DNA from: Hamadaea sp013361475 | Lineage (GTDB): Bacteria > Actinomycetota > Actinomycetes > Mycobacteriales > Micromonosporaceae | Length of the DNA stretch: 64,000 nucleotides | NCBI RefSeq assembly: GCF_040654195.1 | Contig: NZ_JBFAHM010000005.1 | Location: 186,001 to 250,000 of the forward strand | Direction: 5' to 3' | Shown here: positions 46,101 through 54,300 of the stretch, piece after piece | How the letters are laid out: every line of letters starts with the position of its first letter | Position numbering within the stretch: the first letter of the stretch is position 1 | Notes under the pieces: model-generated | Told to the model about the DNA's origin: nothing | Database searches by the model: none | What the model saw: the letters and a program-made list of their open reading frames with translations, nothing else | Made by a program: the position numbers and the translations under genes

Positions 46101-46389
46101 CGATCAATCGCGTCGTCACCACGCCCTGACCTGTACCTGCCGGGTGAGCTGCTGATCTCGAGTCACATCGCGCATAGCCGTCAGTGCGACAAGCTTGCCG
46201 GTCCGGCCGCGCATCGTTTCCGCGCGTTGAGGGACACACCAGCACGCGAAAGACCCAGCTCGCTGTTGGCACTTGTCCGAAGGGCCGGCTAGCACTCCAC
46301 GCTACGGACTGGGAGGCTCGTCGAGGGGCCAGGCTGTCAGCTTTGCCAGCCATGGAGCCTGCCGCCGACAGCGCTCACCAGTCTGGCGC
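46101..46389. other. Convergent gap without a recognised gene
   Basis: Lies between the response regulator and the minus-strand hypothetical gene. No coding signal or strong hairpin was seen. Confidence 0.35.
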
Positions 46390-46734
46390 TTACGTGCCGT
46401 GCCGGAGTTCGGCTGCCCGGGCGCGATCGGCGAGCGCCGCCGCGCAATGCTGTTCGGCTCGCTGCTCGTCGCCGGCGTTGCCAATGGTGTATGCGGCAAG
46501 CTCATGGGCGTTCGCGCTGCGATCGGCCAGGAGTCGTTGCCGAGCGTCGGCCGCGCACCTTCGGGCAAACTCCAAGTCCTGGTCGTTGGAGCCTGCGATT
46601 CGGCGGCCGTCAGCAACGTGAAGCAATCTGTCGTGAAGGATCCGTGCCCGGTCAGCGGCGCTGTCGGCACGCGCCCTGGCTCGAACACCTGGATCCGTGA
46701 GCGGAGCATCCGCAGGTGTGGACGGCTGACGCAC
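46390..46734 (-). CDS. Hypothetical helical Ala/Arg-rich protein downstream of a STAS gene
   Basis: About 114 residues. GTG 46734 is chosen because GGAGG lies 7 nt upstream; an ATG at 46767 is also in frame. After a Pro/Asp-containing N-terminus the protein is one long run of amphipathic helix (RARADSAADRARILHDRLLHVADG; DLEFARRCAADARQRLLADRS; AEQHCAAALADRARAAELR). No domain was recognised. It is encoded about 100 nt after the STAS protein gene on the same strand and could be a partner of it. Confidence 0.4.
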   Translation of the reverse strand: MRQPSTPADAPLTDPGVRARARADSAADRARILHDRLLHVADGRRIAGSNDQDLEFARRCAADARQRLLADRSANAHELAAYTIGNAGDEQRAEQHCAAALADRARAAELRHGT

Positions 46735-46840
46735 AGTCACCCCTCCATTATGGTGGTCGCGCGTCATGTCGGTGGCGGCGCTGTGCTGCCACCCGGGTGT
46801 GCGTTTGCGTGGCCGATCGGGTATCGCTGGTGGGCTCGGG

Positions 46841-47134
46841 CTAACGACCGGTCATCAGCTCGGTGAGCCCCATCAGTGCGAAAACGTAGCGAACGGACTC
46901 CGACATCTGAGTGATCTGCAGCCGCCGACCGCGGTCTACGGCCAGCCGCCGGGCGCGGAGCAGGACGCCGATGGCGTCGGAATCCATGAACCGAACGTCA
47001 CTCAAGTCGACCTCAACATCGACACCGGACTCCAAGGCGGCCGCGAGCTTCGCGGCGGTCTCCGCGTTGCTGGCGAAATCGAGATCGCCGGCGAGCACCA
47101 CACGCAATACGCCATGCCTGGATGGATCGGTCAT
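46841..47134 (-). CDS. STAS-domain anti-sigma factor antagonist-like protein
   Basis: Protein of 97 residues starting at ATG 47134. The STAS fold is evident: LRVVLAGDLDFASNAETAAKL, VDVEVDLSDVRFMDSDAIGVLLRARRLAV and RGRRLQITQMSESVRYVFALMG. SpoIIAA/RsbV proteins switch partner by phosphorylation of the second Ser in DSSG. Here that position is Asp (D53 in DSDA, after S52), resembling the phosphorylated form. The protein may thus be locked in one state or respond differently. No anti-sigma kinase or sigma gene is adjacent. Confidence 0.85.
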   Translation of the reverse strand: MTDPSRHGVLRVVLAGDLDFASNAETAAKLAAALESGVDVEVDLSDVRFMDSDAIGVLLRARRLAVDRGRRLQITQMSESVRYVFALMGLTELMTGR

Positions 47135-47572
47135 GGCCCGATTCTGCCCCGTCCTGGCCTCTGTTGCGGCGTACGCCGGCACGCGAAGCGCCCCGGGCCG
47201 GAGTTCGGCTGGTATCCTCACCCCGTTCCAGGGTGTGGTCGGCGAGCCACGGCCGTCACGCCGCTTGCGCTGACGGCCGGTTCTGGAGTCCCCGATTCGG
47301 TGCCCCACGATGCGCTGCTTCACAGCCTCCAAATCGCCTGCCTTGAGTGTGTCGGGGCACCGACGGTAGCCAGCCAGAAGGCCGTGGTGACGACACGTGG
47401 CGATCGCGCCTGAGAGGTAGCGGCGTGCTGCGGTCAGCTGACGTCGGAGCGCATCGACGGCACCGGCGAGAGGCTGCGGCGAACGACGTCCAGTCCACCC
47501 AGGCGTGCGGCAACCTGTTCCCCCAGATCCCCTAGGGTCACCCTGGGCACAAGATTTCGGGAGCGGGCTCCT
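47135..47572. other. Gap without a recognised gene
   Basis: About 440 nt between two minus-strand genes. One minus-strand frame contains ATCRHHGLLAGYRRCPDTLK, which looks protein-like but could not be assigned. The promoter of the STAS gene is expected here. Confidence 0.35.
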
Positions 47573-50500
47573 TCAGTGGTGCTGATCGCACAGTTGACGC
47601 AGTGCGAGGCGGTATCCGATGTCGGTGAACAGGTGCCGTGCGGCGTCGGCGAACTCGGCAGCCACGTTGTGAGCGCCACGATGGCGGTGCAGGCGCGACA
47701 GTTCGGCCAGAGCTTCACCTTCGCGTGGGCGTAGTCCGAGTGTTCGGGACAGTTCCAGGGCGCTGGTAAGGGTTTGCTCCGCGCTCATCTGTCGGCCTGG
47801 GCTCGACGCCCAGATGCGGCCGAGGCCCAGCGTGGCCCGGATCTCGTGCAGGCGCAGCCGGTGGGCAAGCGCCAGCTCCAGAGCGGCCTGGTACTCGCCG
47901 GTGGCGTGGTCTGCGTGGCTCAGGCGGGCCCTGGCGAGGTGGAGTTCTGCCTGTAGCCGTGGTGGACCGCCGCCGTCGAGTAGCTGTTCTGCGGTGGTGA
48001 CGGCGTCCTGGGCCCGCGCGAGCTCGTCGCGGTCGTGCCAGAGTTGGCAGACCCAGGCCAGGGCCGAAGCTTCGCCGAGCCGGTTCGGGTGCGTGCGTAG
48101 CCGGGCGAGGCCGTCGAGCGCAAACTGTTCGGCCTCGTCGAGTCGGTCTTGGATCCGGTGGATGTCGGCGAGGTTGAGCAGAATGACCGCCTGCAGCTCG
48201 GGTGGACATAACTGGCGAGCCTGCTCGAGTCGTGCGGTGGCGTCGGCGATGCGGCCCTGTTCCAGGTCCGCGAACGCGAGCTGCACGTAGACGACCCACA
48301 CGTTGGCGGCGCGTTCGCTGCGGAGGAAGGCGTCAACGGCATGTTCGCCGAACGCGCGGGCTTGGATGAAGCTGCCTTGATCGCCGTGGTCGCCGCCGGC
48401 GTTCGCGGCGGCGATCGCCGCGCAGGCCGGCCAGTCGATGTCCTCGGCGATCGTCATCGCACGCTGATGGTGTTCGACGGCTGCGTCGTACCGGCTACGG
48501 ACATTCATCGCGTCGCCGATCGACTGGTGTGCCATTGCGAGACCTTGCCGATGGTCGTCGGCGTCCGCGGCTCGCCGCGCATGCGCGGCGGCCTGCTCCC
48601 ACGCGGTCAGAGCCGACACCCGGCGGAAGTCCGGTCGCATCGCGTCGTGCAACACCCACGCGGAGCGGCGCTCGCCGAGCCGCTCAGCGTGGGCGATCAG
48701 CACCGGCAGCGTCGTGCGTTCAGCGGCAAACCACGCCAGCGCGGCACCAGCATCCAGGGCGTCATCGTGTTCGGCGGCGAGCGTGTTGACGGTGTCGGTA
48801 CGCAGAACCTGCGGGAACGCGGCCGTTGCGGCTGCCGCCGCGGCACGCTCATACCAGCGGTACAGCCGTGCGACAGCGGCGCTAGCGGAGTCCGATGGCT
48901 CGTCGCGGCCGGCTCGTTCGTGAGCGAACGCTCGGATCAGATCGTGCAGCGAGTATCGGCGTGGCCGATGCTGTTCGATCAGATGCGCAGCGCACAACCG
49001 GTCCAGCAGCCGCCGGGCTTCGCCGGGCGACAGCCCGGCAAGGGCGGCCGCCGCCGGGACGCCCAGGTCGATGCTGGGCAGCAGCCCTAGGAGGCGGAAC
49101 ATGCGCTGGGCGGACGGCTCAAGGCGGATGTAGGAGGTGTCGAAGGCGGACCGGACGGCGGTGTCGTCGATGGTGAGCATTCCGAGCCGATCCGCGCGTA
49201 GCTCTGCGGTGAACTCGTGAAGGTCCCAGCCGGGGTGCGCCGACAAGGTGGCGGCGGCGATGCGGACCGCCAGCGGCAGGTAGGAGCACAACCGGGCGAT
49301 CTCCGCGATCGCGTCGGGCTGCTCGGCCGCCCGAGCACCGGAAGCGTCCGCCAACAGCCGGTGCGCCGCTTGCGGGCCAAGTGTGCTCAGCGCCAGGGTT
49401 TTGATCCCGGGGTCGACGGTGAGCTCGGTCAACCTGTGACGGCTGGTCGCGACGATCGCACAACCCGCTGGTGGGAGCAGAGCGCGGATCTGCTGAGCCG
49501 TCGAAGCGTTGTCGATCACCAGTAGCAGCCTGCGACCGGACAACCGGGATCGGAAATAGCCGGCCGCGTCAGCATCGTCGTTGGGCATCCAGCCGATCTC
49601 GATCGACAACATGTGCAGCAGTCGTTCCATCGCCTCACGGGCGGTCAACGGGGCTTGCGCTGCGAAGCCCTGGAGATCCAGGTAGTGGCTGCCGTCGGGG
49701 AACCGGTCAGCGACACGCCACGCGACGTGCAGCGCCAAGGCGGTCTTACCGATCCCCGCCGTCCCGGTGACCAGCGCGGCGCAGGGGCCTTCGCGTCCGT
49801 CACCGAGCAGCAGCCGCTCCAGGGCCGCTACCTCGTCGTCGCGGCCGGTGAACGCGATGGGCCGGGCCGGAAGGCTGCACTCGGCGCTGGGCCTGCCGAC
49901 CGTCAGCGGCCGGCGGCCGGCTGTCCCAGCGGGAAGGGGCAACTCATCTCGCAGGATCTGCTGATGCGTTTGTCGCACACCGGGGGAGGGGTCGACACCG
50001 AGATGCTCGGCGAGCCATTCGCGCGTGCGCTGATAGGCGGCCAGGGCGTCGGCCTTGCGGCCCAGGTGATAGTTCGCCGTCATCAACAGCTCGGTGAGCC
50101 GTTCCCAGGTCGGATGCTCCAACGTCAGGGCGGACAACTGCGGAAGCGACTGCTCTGCCGAGCCGGCCTCGATGAGCGCCTGATGCTTGCCTTCGATCGC
50201 CGTCGTGTACATCGCCTGCCACGACGTGCCGATCCGATCTCGCAGGCCCGCATCGGCATCGGCACCCAGGACCGGGCCGCCCCACAACGCCAGAGCCTCG
50301 TCCAACGCGGCGGCTCGCGAACCGGGTTCGGGTAGCAGCGCTGCCTGCTCGGCCAGCACACGGAATCGGTGTGCATCGACGTCGTCCGGGTCGACACCAA
50401 GGGTGTATCCCGAGCCGGGACCTGACACCAGCAGGTTGCCCAGACCGGCGGCCGAGAACCCGGCACGAATACGCGCGACATGACCATGAAGGTTGCGGCG

Positions 50501-50671
50501 GGCGTGCCTGGGCGGCTCGTCCCACAACAGGTCAATCAGCCGCTCGCTGCTCAGACTCTGACCAGCCTCCAACAGCAACAGTCCCAGTAGGCACCGCTCC
50601 CTGCGCCGGTTGAACAGGATCGGCATCCCGTCGACCTCGGCTCGCACCGCGCCGAGCACACGAAACCGCAC
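47573..50671 (-). CDS. SARP/AfsR-like regulator: wHTH-BTAD-NB-ARC-TPR (second copy)
   Basis: Protein of 1032 residues beginning at GTG 50671 (RFRVLGAVRAEVDG). The winged helix (RRERCLLGLLLLEAGQSLSSERLIDLLW; RRNLHGHVARIRAGF) and BTAD domain (AEHLGVDPSPGVRQTHQQIL) are followed by NB-ARC. This has P-loop GTAGIGKTALAL, Walker B RLLLVIDNA, CAIVATSRHRLTEL and YLPLAVRIAAATL. Helical TPR-like repeats fill the second half. The architecture is the same as the regulator at 25044-28157, but identity is clearly limited, so they are not a recent duplication. It faces away from the FN3/phospholipase gene at 51353 across a 680-nt gap and could control it. Confidence 0.9.
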   Translation of the reverse strand: MRFRVLGAVRAEVDGMPILFNRRRERCLLGLLLLEAGQSLSSERLIDLLWDEPPRHARRNLHGHVARIRAGFSAAGLGNLLVSGPGSGYTLGVDPDDVDAHRFRVLAEQAALLPEPGSRAAALDEALALWGGPVLGADADAGLRDRIGTSWQAMYTTAIEGKHQALIEAGSAEQSLPQLSALTLEHPTWERLTELLMTANYHLGRKADALAAYQRTREWLAEHLGVDPSPGVRQTHQQILRDELPLPAGTAGRRPLTVGRPSAECSLPARPIAFTGRDDEVAALERLLLGDGREGPCAALVTGTAGIGKTALALHVAWRVADRFPDGSHYLDLQGFAAQAPLTAREAMERLLHMLSIEIGWMPNDDADAAGYFRSRLSGRRLLLVIDNASTAQQIRALLPPAGCAIVATSRHRLTELTVDPGIKTLALSTLGPQAAHRLLADASGARAAEQPDAIAEIARLCSYLPLAVRIAAATLSAHPGWDLHEFTAELRADRLGMLTIDDTAVRSAFDTSYIRLEPSAQRMFRLLGLLPSIDLGVPAAAALAGLSPGEARRLLDRLCAAHLIEQHRPRRYSLHDLIRAFAHERAGRDEPSDSASAAVARLYRWYERAAAAAATAAFPQVLRTDTVNTLAAEHDDALDAGAALAWFAAERTTLPVLIAHAERLGERRSAWVLHDAMRPDFRRVSALTAWEQAAAHARRAADADDHRQGLAMAHQSIGDAMNVRSRYDAAVEHHQRAMTIAEDIDWPACAAIAAANAGGDHGDQGSFIQARAFGEHAVDAFLRSERAANVWVVYVQLAFADLEQGRIADATARLEQARQLCPPELQAVILLNLADIHRIQDRLDEAEQFALDGLARLRTHPNRLGEASALAWVCQLWHDRDELARAQDAVTTAEQLLDGGGPPRLQAELHLARARLSHADHATGEYQAALELALAHRLRLHEIRATLGLGRIWASSPGRQMSAEQTLTSALELSRTLGLRPREGEALAELSRLHRHRGAHNVAAEFADAARHLFTDIGYRLALRQLCDQHH

Positions 50672-51352
50672 CCAGCGACCCTAACCGACCACCGACCGTC
50701 GGGGCGTGCACGGTGATTTCTCCGCGAGAACCTCGGCGCTGAACTGCCGGTGTACGAGGGCGGCACTCGGCCAGCACGCCAGCGATGACATCAACGGCAA
50801 CCAGGTCGGTGACATCACATCCCATACCCGCCAGAAGGGCCTCGTCCGCGGCGATGCCCATGAGTGTTAACAAGCGGCCGCGGCGCCGTGGCACCTGCGG
50901 CCCGCGGTTCACGCCAGCCTTGGCCTGCATTCCGTAACGCTCGCTGTGGATCCACCATGCCCGTCCGTGCCAGGTCTCAGCTATGTCCGGGACGGGACGA
51001 CGGCGGCGACGTCTGGGCGCGCGGACTTCTACGAAATGCCGTCCAGGTCGTCGATGCTGCTCGGTCCGGTTCCCGGAGGCTGGCCCGCCAGCGGGCTTCG
51101 AGCGCCACGAGCAGCCTGTCGACCGTGGCAGGCCGGGGATGGCGGTAGCGGCCCTAATACCGGGCGTGAGACCGGTTCCGGCCCGCGTGGGCTCGTCCGT
51201 GGCTGTCGGGCCGCGGTCGGGGCGACATCGCGGGTGATCGCATCGACACACAGCGTTTACGATTCAGCGCGGCGCAGACCGAAGACGTCCAGCGAGATAA
51301 AGATCGAGTAATGGTGTTGACGCACGAATGATCGGCGTTTGACGATAGGTCG
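50672..51352. other. Long divergent intergenic region
   Basis: About 680 nt between the SARP-STAND gene and the large secreted FN3 gene. Frames on both strands are Arg-rich and without motifs, and no gene could be supported. It probably holds two divergent promoters. Confidence 0.45.
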
Positions 51353-54300
51353 ATGCGCCGGTCGTCTGTAGTTCTCCGCCGACAGCTGTCCGCGTCAGCC
51401 TTGGTCCTGTTTCTCGTCGTGAGTTTGCTGTCGGCCCTGCCGGGCAGGGGTTTCGCGGCGACCGCGCCTATGCCGGCTGCCTCTGTGAACGCGATGTGGG
51501 CGGCCTACGGCAACGCCGGCGGCCACTGGACCGGCGGCGACAGCACCGTCTCGGTGCCGCTGCCGGACGGGCGACTGGTCTGGCTGTTCTCCGACACGTT
51601 CCTCGGCACGGTCAACGCCGACTTCAGCCGTCCCACGAACACCCCGATGGTGAACAACACGATGGTGGTCCAGGACGGCACGACTTTGGGCGCCACCCTC
51701 CACGGCGGCACCGCGAGCGCCCCGAAGAGCCTCGTGGACACCGGTGTGTCCACCGAGATGTACTGGGTGGGCGACGGCATCGCGTCCGGGGCCACGCTGA
51801 ACGTGCTGTACAACCGCTATCGCAAGACCGGCGACGGCTCGCTGGACGTGGAACTGGTCGGCACCGCGCTGGCCACCTTCGCGCTGCCCGCGCTCACCCT
51901 CAGCAGTGTCACCATGCTGCCGGTCGGCAACAAGATCGCCTGGGGCACGGAGATCCTTCAGGACGGCGGGCAGACCTACGTGTACGGCGTCGAGCACGCC
52001 GGTGGCATGAAGTTCGCACACGTGGCACGGACTGCGTCCGGCCTCGGCGGAGCCTGGCAGTTCTGGGACGGCACGACCTGGTCCAGCACCGAAGCATCCT
52101 CCCAGCGGCTGTTCAGCGGCGTCGGCGGATTCTCCGTCGACCGGATCGGCTCCGACTACGTCCTGATCAGCCAGGACACCGACTACCTGTTCGGGCCGTC
52201 GATCGTGGCGCACGTGGCGTCCACGCCGACCGGGCCGTTCGGGCCGCCGCAATACCTGTTCGACGCCCCCGAGCCGGGCGCGAACTCCAGCCACATCATC
52301 TACGACGTACGCACCCAGCAAACCCTGGCGACCACCGGGAAGCTGCTGATCTCGTACAACGTGAACAGCGTCCAGAACTCGGACAACTTCGCCGACGCGC
52401 GGATCTACCGCCCCCGGTTCGCCGAGGTGCCGTGGCCGTTCCCGACGCCCGATCCGGCCGCCGTGCCGGCCCGGCCCACCGGGTTGAGCATCGACGGTGA
52501 CGGCGATCCGATCCGGCTGACCTGGTCGGCCGTCGCCGGAGCCACCGGCTACCGCGTCTACCGCCGGGATGTGACCGCCGGGCAGACCTACTTCACGCGG
52601 CAGCCCGCGGTAGAACCCGGCACCTCGGTGGAGATCTCGCTGCTGACCGACGGGCACACCTACGAGTTCCGGGTCGCGGCGGTCAACGCCGCCGGGGAAA
52701 GCCTGCCCAGCGACACCCGGTCCGTCGTGATCGACGTCGCGCCGCCCGGGACCCCGGCGAACGTGACCGCGGTGGCCAGCGGATCCGGTGAGATCGTGCT
52801 GAACTGGTCGGCCGTGGCCGGCCCGGCGCAGTATCGGGCCTACCTCCGCGATGTCAGCGAGCAGCAGACCGAGTTCACCGCCATGGAGATGGACAGCGCG
52901 TTCGGCACCACCACGACCGCCCGCAAGCTCGCCAACGATCACGACTACGAGTTCGTCGTCACCGCGCTCAATGGCGGCGGGGAAAGCCCCCGCAGCCGCC
53001 CGGCCTCGGCACGGGCGCACTACGACGCGCCCGTTGCGCCCGCGGCGCTGACGGCCACCGCGAACGCCGACGGCACCATCAGCCTCACCTGGACCGCTCC
53101 CGGACCCGAGCTGTACTACTGGATCTATCAGCGCGACGTCACCGCGGGCGACACCACGTTCCTGCGGCTGGCCTATCCCGTGACGCAAGGCTCCTCGTTC
53201 ACCGCGGGCGCCTTGGAGCACCAGCACCAGTACGAGTTCAAGGTGAGCGCCATCAACGCAGGTGGCGAAGGGCCGGCGTCCACGCCCGCCCGAGCCACGG
53301 CACTGTACGCGCTGCCCGGCACCCCGGTCGGCGTGTCAGCCACCGCCAACCCGGACGCCAGCGTCACCCTCACCTGGACCGCACCCGGCGACAACCTGTG
53401 GTACTGGGTGTATCAGAAGGACGTCACCGCGGGCGAGACGAGCTTCACCCGGCTGGCGTACCCGGTGACCGACGGTGTCACGGCCCGTCCCGGCGGGTTG
53501 CTCGACACGCACGAGTACGACTTCGCGGTGTCGGCCATCAACGCCGGTGGCGAAGGCGCGCTGAGCAACCCGGTACGCGTACGGGCCAGGTACGACGCAC
53601 CGGCCGCGCCGACCGGGTTGCAGACGACGGTCAACGGCGACGGGAGTGTGAGCCTGAGCTGGTCCGCGCCCGCGCCCAACCTGTACTACTGGGTGTATCA
53701 GCGCGACGTGACCGCCGGTGAGACGACGTTGCAGCGGTCGGCGTACCCGGTGACCGAGGGAACCTCGGCCCGTCCGGGTCTGCTCACGCAGGGACACGAA
53801 TACGAGTTCGCGGTGTCGGCCGTCAACGGCGGCGGCGAAGGCCCGAAGAGCACTCCGGTACGCGCCACGGCCCGCTACGACCTGCCCGGGACGCCCACCG
53901 ACGTACAGGCCGTCCCGGGCGACGGCCAGGTGACGTTGACCTGGAACGCCCCCGCACCGGACCTGTGGTTCTGGACCTACTACCGCGACGTGACCGCTGG
54001 GGACACCGAGTTCTCGCGGTCGGCGTACCCGGTCACCTCCGGCACCACCCAGACGCTCGGCTGGCTGGCCAACGGGCACGACTACGAGTTCAAGGTGAGC
54101 GCGGTCAACGCCGGTGGCGAGGGAGCCGCCAGCGCCGTGGTCACCGCCAAGCCGCTGCCGCCGCTGCCCGCCCAGGTGACCGGGTTGACCGCCGCGGCCA
54201 ACGACCTCGGCGAGATCGCGCTGAACTGGACCGCCCCTGCCGAGAACCTCTGGTACTGGGTCTACGTACGCGACGTAACGGCCGGCGAGTCCACGTTCAC

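Noticed and set aside
51395..53227. Antisense open frame of 610 codons over the FN3 gene
   Set aside because: Gly/Arg/Val-rich shadow; the sense strand has a signal peptide, FN3 repeats and a catalytic domain.
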